This document shows positions 20,574 through 30,418 of a DNA stretch of 64,000 nt, piece after piece (within the stretch, counting starts at the first letter, position 1; each line of letters begins with the position of its first letter). The stretch spans positions 310,001 to 374,000 of the forward strand of contig NZ_BOVQ01000002.1 of NCBI RefSeq assembly GCF_018403765.1, written 5' to 3'. A program made the translations under genes and the position numbers. The notes under the pieces were generated by a model that ran no database searches, was not told the origin of the DNA, and worked only from the letters and a program-made list of their open reading frames with translations. The stretch is from Lactococcus nasutitermitis (GTDB lineage Bacteria; Bacillota; Bacilli; Lactobacillales; Streptococcaceae).

Positions 20574-20736
20574 ATTTCTATCACTTTCCTAAGTTCAATG
20601 CTCTCAAAGACTTTTCAAGCCAAAGCATTATCATACACTTTATTATATCAAAATTCAAGCAACTTTTGAGTTCTTTTTTTATTAAAAATCAGCCATATTT
20701 TACTTATTATCTTCTCATAAAAATAATCTAAAATTG

Positions 20737-20745
20737 TGATAAAAT
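20737..20745 (+). promoter_or_regulatory. yaaA extended -10 promoter (leaderless mRNA predicted)
   Basis: TGA-TAAAAT ends 6 nt before the ATG at 20752; no Shine-Dalgarno. Confidence 0.55.
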
Positions 20746-20751
20746 AAGAAC

Positions 20752-21117
20752 ATGGAAAATTACACATTATACGAAGAATACATTACTCTTGGCCAATTTA
20801 TCAAAGAAATTGGTCTCATTAACACAGGAGGTCAAGCAAAGATTTTTCTCGCAGAAAATGAAGGAAAAATTTTCCTCAATGGCGAAACCGAAAATCGTAG
20901 AGGAAAAAAACTCAGTGCAGGTGATACATTAGAAATTCCAAATTTCGATTTAGCCACAACATTTCGTGCCGCCACAGCAGCAGAAATTGCAGAACACCAA
21001 ACAGAAAAAGAAGAAACACTTCGTGTCAAAGCACTCGTAAAAAAGCTTAATGCTGAAAATAATAAGCAAAAAAGCACTAAGAAACCCACAAAACCTCATT
21101 TCCCTGGCAGAAAATAA
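20752..21117 (+). CDS. yaaA: S4-domain RNA-binding protein YaaA
   Basis: 121 aa. The S4 fold covers about residues 10-65 (LGQFIKEIGLINTGGQAKIFLAENEGKI, GKKLSAGDTLEI). A Lys-rich C-terminal tail (NNKQKSTKKPTKPHFPGRK) is longer than in minimal YaaA. The yaaA-recF pairing is conserved in Firmicutes, usually next to dnaA-dnaN; here it is elsewhere, as in lactococci and streptococci. No ribosome site precedes the ATG. Confidence 0.85.
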   Translation: MENYTLYEEYITLGQFIKEIGLINTGGQAKIFLAENEGKIFLNGETENRRGKKLSAGDTLEIPNFDLATTFRAATAAEIAEHQTEKEETLRVKALVKKLNAENNKQKSTKKPTKPHFPGRK

Positions 21118-21147
21118 ACGATTGCTCTCAATAACGAAAAATCCCCA

Positions 21148-22224
21148 ATGAAATTAAATAATATTCAACTAAAAAATTTCCGAAATTATGAGAATCTCAA
21201 TCTCACTTTTCATCCAAATCTTAATATTTTCTTAGGACAAAACGCTCAGGGCAAAACAAATATCCTTGAAGCGATTTATTTTCTTGCCCTCACGAGAAGT
21301 CATCGTACCAGTCATGACAAGGAACTTATCGCTTGGAATGCACATGAAATGAAAGTTTCAGCTACTGTCGAAAAATCACACACAAGTGTTCCATTAGAAG
21401 TTGAGTTGACCGCCAAAGGACGAACTGCCAAAGCGAACCACCTCAAAGAAAATCGCCTTGCCGACTATATTGGACAACTCAATCTCATTATGTTTGCGCC
21501 CGAAAATCTTGAACTCATCAAAGGCGCTCCAAGTGTTCGCCGCCGTTTTCTCGATATGGAAATTGGACAAATTCGTCCTGTCTATCTTTACGACAGCGTC
21601 CGCTACAACCGAACGCTCAAAGAACGCAATTCTTATTTAAAATTTGAAAAATCTAAGATTGATAAGAACTTCCTAAGTGTTCTTGATACTCAACTTGTAG
21701 AGCATGGAACAAAAATCATGCAGGAACGTAGCCGATTTATCGAAAAATTAGAAAACTATGCTCAAAAAGTTCACACACAACTCACGCACAGTTTAGAAAA
21801 ACTCACTATTCACTACAAACAAAATGTTCAAAAAGATTTTCTACTAGAATTAGAAAATTCACATGAAAAAGATATTTTCCGCCACCAAACAAGTATTGGT
21901 CCACATCGCGATGACCTTGAGTTTTTTGTAAATGATATCAATGTCGCCGATTTTGGTAGTCAAGGTCAACAACGAACAGTTGCACTATCCATTAAACTCG
22001 CAGAAATCGACCTGATTTTTGATGAAACTGGCGAATATCCAATTTTACTACTTGACGATGTCATGAGTGAACTTGACAACAGTCGCCAATTAGATTTGAT
22101 TGAAACCGCCCTTGGCAAAACACAAACTTTCATCACAACAACCACACTTGACCACTTAAAAAATCTCCCCGAAAATCTCAGTATTTTTGAAGTAGAAGCT
22201 GGACACATCAAAAAAGCAGACTAA
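21148..22224 (+). CDS. recF: DNA replication and repair protein RecF
   Basis: 358 aa SMC-like ATPase that loads RecA at gaps. Walker A GQNAQGKT at about 31-38, signature FGSQGQQRTVALSIKLAE near 270, Walker B ILLLDDVMSELD near 298. 30 nt downstream of yaaA, same transcript. Its stop codon is inside the downstream terminator hairpin. Confidence 0.96.
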   Translation: MKLNNIQLKNFRNYENLNLTFHPNLNIFLGQNAQGKTNILEAIYFLALTRSHRTSHDKELIAWNAHEMKVSATVEKSHTSVPLEVELTAKGRTAKANHLKENRLADYIGQLNLIMFAPENLELIKGAPSVRRRFLDMEIGQIRPVYLYDSVRYNRTLKERNSYLKFEKSKIDKNFLSVLDTQLVEHGTKIMQERSRFIEKLENYAQKVHTQLTHSLEKLTIHYKQNVQKDFLLELENSHEKDIFRHQTSIGPHRDDLEFFVNDINVADFGSQGQQRTVALSIKLAEIDLIFDETGEYPILLLDDVMSELDNSRQLDLIETALGKTQTFITTTTLDHLKNLPENLSIFEVEAGHIKKAD

Positions 22225-22238
22225 TCAGTCTGTTTTTC
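22210..22238. terminator. Bidirectional terminator at the recF end
   Basis: AAAAAAGCAGACT-AATC-AGTCTGTTTTT; overlaps the stop codons of recF and of the convergent AhpD-like gene. Confidence 0.85.
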
Positions 22239-22592
22239 AAAAACTTCTTTGGCAACACTCACGGCATTTAGCACGCGCGGAAAACCAACATAAGGTAAAC
22301 ACTGGATAAAACTCTCAATAATCTCAGCTTTGCTCCAACCAACGTTAAGCGCTCCTTGAAGATGGACACGAAGTTGTCCTGCCGTATCGCCCTGCGTCAA
22401 TAAACTCGTCAACGTAATCAGTTCACGCAATTTCATATCAAGTACCGTTCGCTCAGAAAATTCTGCAAAGGTCAACAGCGTGTAGTTGTCAATATCGGGG
22501 GCAATGTCCCGTAAACTCTCAGAAACAGCTTGACTGGCACTTTTACCAATCACTTCTTCACGGACTTTTAGTCCTTTTTCATAGTTGTTCAT
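22221..22592 (-). CDS. Carboxymuconolactone decarboxylase/AhpD-like protein
   Basis: 123 aa from the ATG at 22592 (AAGGAGAA upstream). Belongs to the CMD family by the pattern FAEFSERTVLDMKLRELITLTSLLTQGDT...LRVHLQGALNVGWSKAEIIESFIQC. The peroxidase CxxC of true AhpD is absent, so it is more like gamma-carboxymuconolactone decarboxylase-type proteins. It is divergent from a MerR regulator, 66 nt away, which probably controls it. Confidence 0.8.
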   Translation of the reverse strand: MNNYEKGLKVREEVIGKSASQAVSESLRDIAPDIDNYTLLTFAEFSERTVLDMKLRELITLTSLLTQGDTAGQLRVHLQGALNVGWSKAEIIESFIQCLPYVGFPRVLNAVSVAKEVFEKQTD

Positions 22593-22658
22593 ACTATTCT
22601 CCTTTTTCTTATGGTACAATCATTATAAACTATCAAGCGAGCTTGAGGGCAAAAAAAA

Positions 22659-23036
22659 ATGACAAAAACTTATAAAATTTCCGAAATCGCAAAAATCACT
22701 GGCTTTAGTATTCCCACACTTCGCTATTATGAAGATTTAGGACTTATCAAACCTGAACGCAGTACGAGCAACTATCGCACATTCACAGAAAAAGACCTCC
22801 ACTGGATAGAATTTATCCAGCGTGCCAAAATGACTGGTATGCCGCTTGAAGACATCAAAGCTTACTCTGATTTGCGAGAAAAAGGAGACAGCACCATCAT
22901 TGAACGGCTCTCACTTCTCATCAAACAAGAACACATATTACGCGAAAAAAAGCAAGAGCTTGAAAGTCACATTGACTTTTTGCAAAAGAAAAAGCAAACT
23001 TATTATGAGCTGCTCGAAAAGAAAAATTCGGATTAA
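22659..23036 (+). CDS. MerR family transcriptional regulator
   Basis: 125 aa. N-terminal MerR winged helix (YKISEIAKITGFSIPTLRYYEDLGL, KPERSTSNYRTFTEKDL) followed by a long dimerisation helix (about 75-120). No effector-binding domain and no metal-binding Cys pair, so it resembles the NmlR/AdhR type. Divergent from the CMD-family gene. Its last codons lie in the terminator shared with galE. Confidence 0.88.
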   Translation: MTKTYKISEIAKITGFSIPTLRYYEDLGLIKPERSTSNYRTFTEKDLHWIEFIQRAKMTGMPLEDIKAYSDLREKGDSTIIERLSLLIKQEHILREKKQELESHIDFLQKKKQTYYELLEKKNSD

Positions 23037-23050
23037 ATCCGAATTTTTTA
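23022..23050. terminator. Bidirectional terminator between merR and galE
   Basis: AAAAATTCGGAT-TTA-ATCCGAATTTTTT, overlapping the MerR stop and reaching the galE stop. Confidence 0.9.
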
Positions 23051-24049
23051 TTTTTCATACAAATCTGGGTGCGAACTATGCCAGCGCCAAGCGTTCTCAA
23101 TGATATGTGTCAAGTCATGTTGTACTTGCCAGCCTAAAACTTCTTTTGCTTTTGTACTATCTGCCACCAGTTCATCTGGATCCCCAGGACGACGTAAGCC
23201 CATCACACTAGGAATTTCTTTTCCTGTCACCTGACGTGCGGTGTCCAGCACTTCAAGATTTGAATAACCATGTGAACTCCCAAGATTAAACTGATCCGAC
23301 TTTCCACCAGCTTTCAAATATTCCAAAGCCTTGATATGGGCATCAATCAAATCTTCCATATCAATGTAATCACGGATACACGTCCCATCCGACGTCTGAT
23401 AATCATCACCATAAATCGTGATATTCTCACGTTTTCCTTGAGCTACCTGTAAAATAATCGGAATCAAATGCGTCTCATTTTTATGCGCTTCGCCAATATG
23501 ACCATCATTTGCAGCACCAGCAACATTGAAATAACGCAGAGCGACATAAGTCATTTCTGTTGCTTCTGATTGCCATTTCATCATTTTTTCCATAATTAGC
23601 TTACTTTCCCCATAAGGATTGATTGGCTTTTGTGGTGTTTTTTCAGAAATCGGAGAACTTTCAGGAATACCAAATGTTGCCGCCGTAGAACTAAAAACAA
23701 TGTGCTTCACACCAAATTCTTCCATTGCTTCTAAAATCGAGATACAGCCACCGACATTATTATCAAAATACATGGCAGGTTTTTCCATACTTTCTCCCAC
23801 CAAAGAGTAAGCACAAAAATGCATCAATCCCTCAATCTTTTTTTCACTTGTAAAAACACGTTCCATCAAACCACGATCGCGCACATCTCCCTCATAAAAA
23901 CGCGCTTGAGCAGGTACAGCTGCTCGATGACCTGTCACAAGATTATCCACTACAGCCACATCATAGCCTTTACTAAGAAGCATATCTACCGCATGAGAAC
24001 CAATATATCCTGCACCACCTAAAACTAAAACTGTCATTTTTCCCCTCAT
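23048..24049 (-). CDS. galE: UDP-glucose 4-epimerase
   Basis: 333 aa SDR enzyme interconverting UDP-galactose and UDP-glucose, which recycles UDP-glucose in the Leloir pathway. NAD-binding GGAGYIGSH (about 11-19), catalytic Ser/Thr region FSSTAATFG and YGESK (Tyr-xxx-Lys) are intact. Last gene of galPMKTE, 28 nt after galT. Confidence 0.97.
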   Translation of the reverse strand: MRGKMTVLVLGGAGYIGSHAVDMLLSKGYDVAVVDNLVTGHRAAVPAQARFYEGDVRDRGLMERVFTSEKKIEGLMHFCAYSLVGESMEKPAMYFDNNVGGCISILEAMEEFGVKHIVFSSTAATFGIPESSPISEKTPQKPINPYGESKLIMEKMMKWQSEATEMTYVALRYFNVAGAANDGHIGEAHKNETHLIPIILQVAQGKRENITIYGDDYQTSDGTCIRDYIDMEDLIDAHIKALEYLKAGGKSDQFNLGSSHGYSNLEVLDTARQVTGKEIPSVMGLRRPGDPDELVADSTKAKEVLGWQVQHDLTHIIENAWRWHSSHPDLYEK

Positions 24050-24077
24050 TCCCTATTATTTACTATTAAGTATAACT

Positions 24078-25574
24078 TTACTTATTTAAAAATGCAATAA
24101 ATCGCCTAAAGCCATCTTGTCCTTTTTGATTATCTTTAAATACACCTGCATCCTGTAATACCTGACTAAACACTTCTCCAACAGCTTCTCTTACCTTTTT
24201 TTCAACATTTTCAGGAGTAAAGTTATCTTTTGATTTTAATTCATTTACCCATCTTTGATGAATAGCTTTCATCTCATTGGATTCATTTATCAAATATTTC
24301 TCCACTTCTTTAAGTTCTTCTTTCAGTCGAGGAGGCAAAATCGCCAAGCCCATAACTTCAATCAAGCCAATATTTTCCTTTTTGATATGATGAAGCTCAG
24401 GATGTGGATGAAAAATACCATCTGGAAATTCGTCAGAAACATTATTATCTCTCAAAACTAGATTGATTTCATAACTCTCTCCATGTTTATAGGCAATCGG
24501 TGTAATCGTATGATGCACCACTCCATCTGAAGTTTGTGAAAGTATATTTAAATCTTTGTCATCATAGATTTTCCATTTTTCAAGTATCATCTGACTTGCT
24601 TCAATCAACTCCTCTTTACGAGCAGAAGTTAAACGCAAAACACTCATTGGCCAATTTAAAATACCAGCACTCATTTCAGGAAAATCTTTTAATTTAACTT
24701 TCTCACGAATATCTGTCTTTGCCATTGGAAAGTCATGACGTCCTGCTTGATAATGGTCATGTGTCAAAATCGAACCACCAACAATAGGTAAATCAGCATT
24801 TGAACCAATCATATAATGTGGAAATTGCTCTAAAAAACTAAATAAATTCACAAAAGTTTTCTGATTAATTTTCATGGGTTGATGTTTCTCATTTAACACG
24901 ATAGAATGCTCATTATAGTAAGCATAAGGAGAATATTGCAAGCCCCATTCTTCATCTCCAAGTTTCAAACGCACAATTCGATGATTAGAACGTGCTGCTT
25001 GTCCATTTCCTCCAAAAAATCCCTCATTCTCCATACAAAGTTGGCAAAGTGGATAACTTATGGACTGTATTTTTCTTTCTTTTTCAGCCGCAATCGCTTT
25101 AGGGTCCTTTTCCGGTTTTGATAAATTGATTGTAATCTCCAGCTCACCATATTTTGTCTGATGTTTAAATAAAATATTACGTGCAATATCTCGTGTTTTT
25201 ACTTGATTGACCTGTTTAGCAAGTGTATAAAAGTAATCTGTTGCCTTATCTGGCGAATGCTGGTACTTTTCCCAAAAATCCATGTTAATTTTGCTGGGAG
25301 CAGGTGTAATAAAATCCATCAAAGCAGCTTCATAAGCTTCTTTTTCTTCCTCAACACTTTTTCCCTTTTCTTGTGCATAAGCCAAAAGTCTATCCATTAG
25401 CAATAATGAATCTGTCTCAAGCTTTTTTTCTTTAGGTATTTGCCAATCATCTATTCCGATAAAATGCAAAAGTTGATTTCGCAGATATGTCACATCAAGT
25501 TCTTGAATTGTTCCATTTTCAACTCCAAGCTGAATAAAATTCTCAATCACTTGATAAATCGTTAATTCTTCCAT
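24078..25574 (-). CDS. galT: Galactose-1-phosphate uridylyltransferase (class II)
   Basis: 498 aa, the long Firmicute-type GalT that transfers UMP between UDP-glucose and galactose-1-phosphate. Conserved stretches seen: QLCMENEGFFGGNGQAARSN, EHSIVLNEKHQPMKI and GGSILTHDHYQAGRHDFPM (HDH). 115 nt lies between galK and galT with no clear promoter. Confidence 0.96.
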   Translation of the reverse strand: MEELTIYQVIENFIQLGVENGTIQELDVTYLRNQLLHFIGIDDWQIPKEKKLETDSLLLMDRLLAYAQEKGKSVEEEKEAYEAALMDFITPAPSKINMDFWEKYQHSPDKATDYFYTLAKQVNQVKTRDIARNILFKHQTKYGELEITINLSKPEKDPKAIAAEKERKIQSISYPLCQLCMENEGFFGGNGQAARSNHRIVRLKLGDEEWGLQYSPYAYYNEHSIVLNEKHQPMKINQKTFVNLFSFLEQFPHYMIGSNADLPIVGGSILTHDHYQAGRHDFPMAKTDIREKVKLKDFPEMSAGILNWPMSVLRLTSARKEELIEASQMILEKWKIYDDKDLNILSQTSDGVVHHTITPIAYKHGESYEINLVLRDNNVSDEFPDGIFHPHPELHHIKKENIGLIEVMGLAILPPRLKEELKEVEKYLINESNEMKAIHQRWVNELKSKDNFTPENVEKKVREAVGEVFSQVLQDAGVFKDNQKGQDGFRRFIAFLNK

Positions 25575-25689
25575 CCCCTATTTCTCGTCCCTTCTTGCAA
25601 CTATTACATGACCTGATAAGTAAAAAGTCTTTATCTTCAAAGTTAAATATTCTTATCATTTCCAACGTTGATGACTATCATAACTTTTT

Positions 25690-26889
25690 CTATTCTACAT
25701 CAAGTTTTGTCGCTCCAGAACCAATCTGTGCCACATAAAAGCTGGCTGGATAGCCGACTACTTCTTCATATTTATCACCAACTTTTTTTATAAAATCAGG
25801 AATTGCATCATGTTTGACCAATGCAATCCCACAACCTCCAAATCCAGCTCCTGTCATACGTGCGCCCAAACAACCATCCTGTTTTTGTGCTGTCTCAGCT
25901 AACGTATCAAGTTCAAGCCCTGTCACAGCATAGTCATCTTTGAGTGATGCGTGAGAAGCGTTGAGTAATTTTCCAAATTCTTTCAAATTTCCCGCAACAA
26001 AAGCTTTTTGCGCTATCTTACATCGCGTATTTTCATATACTGCATGACGTGCACGTTTTACCAGTGTGTTATCGCCAATTAAGTCAATATTTGCATCAAA
26101 TTCTTCATTAGATAATTCTCCAAGAGATTGAATAGAAAGTTTTGTTTGTAATCGTCTCAAAGCTTCACGTGTTTCAGCAAAACGTTCATTATATTTAGAT
26201 TCGGTCAAGGCACGTGGTTTATTAGTATTCATGATAACTATCTCTACATCACCAAGTTCTGCGGGTACCATCTCGTATTCTAGCGTGTTACAATCCAGTA
26301 AAATTGCCTTCCCAATTTCACCAAAACCAATCGCAAATTGGTCTAAAATACCAGAGTTTACACCAATATAATCATTTTCTGTCTTCTGTCCCAATTTCAC
26401 AAGTTCCAAACGTGAAATATTCAACCCAAAGAGATTTTCCAGCACTACACCTGCTAGCAATTCCAATGAGGCAGAAGAAGAAAGTCCCGATGCTGTTGGA
26501 ATTTCCCCTGACACCAGTAGCTCAAATCCCTTGTCAATCTGATAACCTGCTTCTTGTAATGCAACAATCATTCCTTTAACATAATTAATCCATTCTCCGT
26601 CTGTTTTTTCCCGAACAGTAGCTAAATCAAATTCAAAAATTCCATCTTTCTCAAAATTCAAAGAGTAAAGACGTACCTTCGTATCATGACGTAAACGTGC
26701 CAAACCTGTTGTTCCAATCGTGATACTTGCTGGAAATACATATCCTCCATTATAGTCCGTATGTTCTCCAATCAGATTAATCCGTCCTGGCGAGAAAAAA
26801 TACTTTAAACCTTCTTTTCCGCCAAAAACATCTATAAATTTCCCTGTCAACTTTGATAGGACTTTGCTATTTTCTACAATCGTCGCCAT
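25690..26889 (-). CDS. galK: Galactokinase
   Basis: 399 aa from the ATG at 26889; GGAG 9 nt upstream sets this start, since the ATG at 26904 would place the ribosome site inside the gene. GHMP kinase that phosphorylates galactose. GRINLIGEHTDYNGG (sugar site), GLSSSASLELL (ATP loop) and GARMTGAGFGGC (motif 3) are intact. One nt separates it from galM. Confidence 0.97.
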   Translation of the reverse strand: MATIVENSKVLSKLTGKFIDVFGGKEGLKYFFSPGRINLIGEHTDYNGGYVFPASITIGTTGLARLRHDTKVRLYSLNFEKDGIFEFDLATVREKTDGEWINYVKGMIVALQEAGYQIDKGFELLVSGEIPTASGLSSSASLELLAGVVLENLFGLNISRLELVKLGQKTENDYIGVNSGILDQFAIGFGEIGKAILLDCNTLEYEMVPAELGDVEIVIMNTNKPRALTESKYNERFAETREALRRLQTKLSIQSLGELSNEEFDANIDLIGDNTLVKRARHAVYENTRCKIAQKAFVAGNLKEFGKLLNASHASLKDDYAVTGLELDTLAETAQKQDGCLGARMTGAGFGGCGIALVKHDAIPDFIKKVGDKYEEVVGYPASFYVAQIGSGATKLDVE

Positions 26890-26890
26890 T

Positions 26891-27910
26891 TTATTTTTCT
26901 CCATTTAGTTTGTAAATTGTTGTCGCATGATAATGTTCTCCTGCTTGGAGTTGTATATTCCCAAGCTCAGGAATTTGCTCACTCCCCGGTGCTACTTGAC
27001 ATTCAAAAGTAATTCCCCCATGATTTGCTTCTGCTTTTCCACGATAAATCGTTCCTAAATCTCCAAAATTTGCCGTAAAAATCACAATACTCGGACGATC
27101 CGTGTAAACCGAAACGCTCACATCATCAAGCGATAATCTTGCTTGTTCTTTCGTAAGTATCACTTCATCTAGCAAGAAAGGATGGTCAATCCCACCAACC
27201 AATATCAACTGCTCAGAATTGCCTGCAAAAGTTTCTTCAAGTAGTTTTCCCTCACGAAAATCAAAATCTTGTGTTATCCCTGAAATGTCTCCACGCACAA
27301 TTTCTGTCTTATCCTTAAGTGCGACAAACCTTGAAGCAGCAAGTTCCAATTTATGATTATCAATAGGAATACTCACATCTCCATTGAGATTAAAATACAC
27401 ATGACCAGTAGGATTAAAAACTGTCTCTTTATCAGAAATCGCTTCATATTCAATTTCCCACTTTCCATTTTCATCAAACGAATGTGTCACAGTCACATCA
27501 AGCTTCCCAGAATAGCCATTTTCTCCATCATTTGATGTCAGATAAAAGTGTATTCCTGCTACTGTTCCCTGATTAAATGTTTCAAAACGCCAAAGTTTCA
27601 AATTAAACGCATCTTCGCCACCGTGCAAATTTTGGGGAAATTCATTTTGATTGAGCTGGATATCTTTCCCATTAATTTGAACTATTCCATCTTTGATACG
27701 TCCTGCTGTACGACCAATCGTTGCTCCAGGATAACTATCTTTCTCAAGATATTCTTGTGCGCTATCAAATCCTAGAACGATATGTTTTCCTGATACATTC
27801 CAATCTACCACACGCGCACCTAAATTTGTAAAACTCAAAGCAATATTTTGCTGATTAGTCAGTGTAATCAGCGTTGCTCCTAAGCCAAACTCTTTTGTTT
27901 CTATTTTCAT
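26891..27910 (-). CDS. galM: Aldose 1-epimerase (mutarotase)
   Basis: 339 aa. Interconverts beta- and alpha-galactose for GalK. Visible: LGARVVDWNV, GATIGRTAGRI, NLHGG, TGHVYFNL (catalytic His region) and a C-terminal GITFECQ with the catalytic Glu. Start overlaps the galP stop by 4 nt, so translation is coupled. Confidence 0.95.
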   Translation of the reverse strand: MKIETKEFGLGATLITLTNQQNIALSFTNLGARVVDWNVSGKHIVLGFDSAQEYLEKDSYPGATIGRTAGRIKDGIVQINGKDIQLNQNEFPQNLHGGEDAFNLKLWRFETFNQGTVAGIHFYLTSNDGENGYSGKLDVTVTHSFDENGKWEIEYEAISDKETVFNPTGHVYFNLNGDVSIPIDNHKLELAASRFVALKDKTEIVRGDISGITQDFDFREGKLLEETFAGNSEQLILVGGIDHPFLLDEVILTKEQARLSLDDVSVSVYTDRPSIVIFTANFGDLGTIYRGKAEANHGGITFECQVAPGSEQIPELGNIQLQAGEHYHATTIYKLNGEK

Positions 27911-29301
27911 TTGTTATTTCCAAGTTTATCTTCAAGTTCTGCTACAATTTCTGCGTGACGTTTTTCAGTAAGTTTAACCTTTGTTAGATAAATTGTAAGA
28001 GAGATAATCATCAGAACAGCTGGCACAATATAAGCATAGAGTTTAAAAGTTCCGATACCATAGCTCTTTCCTGCAACGTATTTACTACCTGTCATACCTG
28101 CTGCAATCGCCACAAAGCCATAAATACCATTTGAAAAAGCACCTGCAATTTTATCAAGTAGAGGACGCATCGCTAAAGTGACTGCTTCATTTCGTACACC
28201 ATTTTTCCATTGTCCATACTCAACAGAATCGGTAATTGTCATCAGAACTGATAAGAAGACAAGTTGATAAGGTGCTGTCAAGAAAATCAATCCCAAAATA
28301 GTTGTTATAACGGATGAACCTGCTACAAAAAGTATATATCCTATTATCATACTTACAATAGCACCTGTCAATACTTTGCGCCGTCCAAATTTTCTTGCTA
28401 AGAGTGGGAAACAAGGCACAAGAATAATCGAGCCAATAAATCCAACAATCCCAGTGATTGAATAGAGTGTTGCGTGTCCAATAATAAATGTAAAATTCAA
28501 AATCAATGTTGCTGTCGTTGCGACGTACGCAATAGCAAACAAGATATATGAAAGTGACAACCACATCAACTGATCATTTTTTATCAGAGCTTTGAAAATA
28601 TCAATAGGCATTGTTTTTTGACCTGTTTGACGAATGTCTGATTTTTGTTCTTTTGTTCCCCATGCAGTGATTAAAGCTGTCACTCCTTGTACGATAGCAA
28701 CCATTACTCCAAAAGCAAAGAATCCTCGTGCCCCCTGCGTTTTTCCTCCAGATGTAAACATGATGGTAATAGGAACAGCTAAAATCGTTGCCCCTTGTGC
28801 ACCAATTGCTGAGCCAAAACGCGCAAAAGTTCCAAGTGTTTCACGTTCTGAATTTGTCGCAGACAAAGCTGGAATCATTCCCCAGAATGAAATATCTTTG
28901 AATGAATAAAAAGCATCCAAAATAATAAATGAAATGATAAATACAACCGTGAATAATCCTTTATTGACACTTGAAGCCAGACCAAAAAATCGAGAAAACA
29001 TCAACATAATCATCAAAGAACTCATGATACCGCCAACTACCAACCAAGGTTTAAACTTCCCCCAGCGTGTATGAGTATTATCAATAAAACCACCGATAAT
29101 CGGGTCAAAGATAATTTCAACTAAACGAATAATAACAACAAGTGATGTGACAAGAGCAATCATAGCATCTTCGTTTTTATCACCTGCAAACATCTGACTG
29201 GTCACAAAAGCAATAAAGAATGTACTTATCGCATAATAATAGGTGTCGTGACCAAATGCACCTAACGCATAGCTTATTCTTTGTTTCATTTTCTCTCCCA
29301 T
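27907..29301 (-). CDS. galP: Galactose permease, GPH family
   Basis: 464 aa from the ATG at 29301 (AAGGAG 7 nt upstream); the longer frame to 29439 has no ribosome site and crosses the operators. About twelve membrane segments; GPH-family cues include FDPIIGGFIDNTHTRWGKFKPW near 65-85. It lacks the C-terminal EIIA-like domain of LacS, as in lactococcal GalP, and probably imports galactose with a cation. First gene of galPMKTE. Preceded by a cre site and two candidate operators. Confidence 0.93.
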   Translation of the reverse strand: MGEKMKQRISYALGAFGHDTYYYAISTFFIAFVTSQMFAGDKNEDAMIALVTSLVVIIRLVEIIFDPIIGGFIDNTHTRWGKFKPWLVVGGIMSSLMIMLMFSRFFGLASSVNKGLFTVVFIISFIILDAFYSFKDISFWGMIPALSATNSERETLGTFARFGSAIGAQGATILAVPITIMFTSGGKTQGARGFFAFGVMVAIVQGVTALITAWGTKEQKSDIRQTGQKTMPIDIFKALIKNDQLMWLSLSYILFAIAYVATTATLILNFTFIIGHATLYSITGIVGFIGSIILVPCFPLLARKFGRRKVLTGAIVSMIIGYILFVAGSSVITTILGLIFLTAPYQLVFLSVLMTITDSVEYGQWKNGVRNEAVTLAMRPLLDKIAGAFSNGIYGFVAIAAGMTGSKYVAGKSYGIGTFKLYAYIVPAVLMIISLTIYLTKVKLTEKRHAEIVAELEDKLGNNK

Positions 29302-29336
29302 GAGGAAGCTCCTTCTTGATAAGCATAATTTTTCTC

Positions 29337-29350
29337 GGAAATCGCTTACA
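29337..29350 (-). promoter_or_regulatory. cre site in the galP promoter
   Basis: TGTAAGCGATTTCC on the minus strand agrees with the CcpA-box pattern TGNAANCGNTNNCA except at the last base. It overlaps the predicted transcription start behind the extended -10 TGT-TATTCT. This predicts glucose repression of the operon. Confidence 0.65.
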
Positions 29351-29375
29351 ATAAAAGAATAACATTTTTCGCTAA

Positions 29376-29420
29376 GGAAAGGTTTCCAAGTTTTAAGTTT
29401 TTGTCTGGAAATTCTTCCAA
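29376..29420. promoter_or_regulatory. Two GGAAA-N3-TTCCAA operators upstream of galP
   Basis: GGAAAGGTTTCCAA (29376-29389) and GGAAATTCTTCCAA (29407-29420), 31 bp apart, about three helical turns. They lie just upstream of the galP -10. The natural candidate for binding is the RpiR-family protein encoded next to them. Confidence 0.5.
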
Positions 29421-29437
29421 AATAAAAAATGATATTC

Positions 29438-29467
29438 AAAAACTACTTCATAAATGAAATAGTTTTT
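29438..29467. terminator. Terminator after the RpiR-family gene
   Basis: AAAAACTA...TAGTTTTT hairpin with extra CAT/ATG pairing, T-rich on both strands. Confidence 0.75.
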
Positions 29468-29495
29468 ATTTCTAACATTACTTATTTCACAATAA

Positions 29496-30236
29496 TCAAT
29501 TACTTTTTTTATAAATAGAATAAGCGTCAAATAGCACACGAACCAATATATGCAAGGGCAGACGACTGTGAACATCTAAATCAAAATAATGCACTTCATA
29601 AGGACTTTTATAACCAACAAGCGAAATATCTGCAAGACGTGTCAATGTACTATTTTCAGAAACTGTCAAAGCTAAAATAGTGGCTCCTTGTGTTTTTGCA
29701 TCATTTAATGGAATATTGATTTCATCGCGTTCTCCAGAAAGCGATGTTACAATAATCAAGCTGTTTGATGTGACGTGCTTCGCATAATAAGCCATCGAAC
29801 CTGCATCATCATGAATCACTCCTAATTTATGATAAAGTTGTAGCTTTTTCATCATCTCTATAGCTACATTGGTAGATAAACCTCGTGCAAAAATTAAAAT
29901 TTCCGAAGCTTGTTCAATCGCTTCTACAGCTGCTTCTACACTTTCAACAGAAATACTGTTAATCGTTTTTATTAATTCTTCTTCATTTTTAGAAATGGCG
30001 GCTAATACTTCTTTAGAAAAACCTTTAATTTTTGGGATTGATTTTTCTTTGATTGAAAATCTAAACTCAGCATAACCTTTGAAACCTTTTTTCTGCACTG
30101 TCCGATTAATTGTTGATATTGAAACATGAGCAATTTCAGCTAATTCTGAAATAGATGTCTTGGGAATTTCCTCATAATGTTCTTGAATAATTCTCCATGT
30201 ATAACTTTCAGCTTCTGATAAACTCCTTTTTACCAT
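29496..30236 (-). CDS. RpiR/MurR-family regulator (HTH + SIS), likely gal regulator
   Basis: 246 aa. N-terminal HTH_6 domain (about 1-75, SISELAEIAHVSISTINRTVQKKGFKGYAEFR) and a SIS sugar-phosphate-binding domain (about 100-230, ILIFARGLSTNVAIEMMKKLQ, IIVTSLSGERDEI). Upstream of and codirectional with galPMKTE, separated by a terminator, so it is a plausible regulator that senses a galactose phosphate. This role is inferred from position; lactococcal gal control by this family is not something I can confirm. Confidence 0.82.
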   Translation of the reverse strand: MVKRSLSEAESYTWRIIQEHYEEIPKTSISELAEIAHVSISTINRTVQKKGFKGYAEFRFSIKEKSIPKIKGFSKEVLAAISKNEEELIKTINSISVESVEAAVEAIEQASEILIFARGLSTNVAIEMMKKLQLYHKLGVIHDDAGSMAYYAKHVTSNSLIIVTSLSGERDEINIPLNDAKTQGATILALTVSENSTLTRLADISLVGYKSPYEVHYFDLDVHSRLPLHILVRVLFDAYSIYKKSN

Positions 30237-30390
30237 TTCTCCCCTTGTTCCCCCTAAAACTAGTGCTATTAACTTATCTAAAACTATTTTTTTAGTAGTT
30301 TTGATAGCGCTTTTTTATTCTAGTATAACTTTATTTATCAAAAAAATCAATCTAATATCAAAATATGATATTTTACTCTAAAAATAAGTT

Positions 30391-30418
30391 AAAAGCCATC
30401 AAAATAATGATGACTTTT
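30391..30418 (-). terminator. Terminator overlapping the nadR-like stop
   Basis: AAAAGTCATCA / TGATGGCTTTT stem on the minus strand, starting in the stop codon. The tail is only moderately T-rich. Confidence 0.6.
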
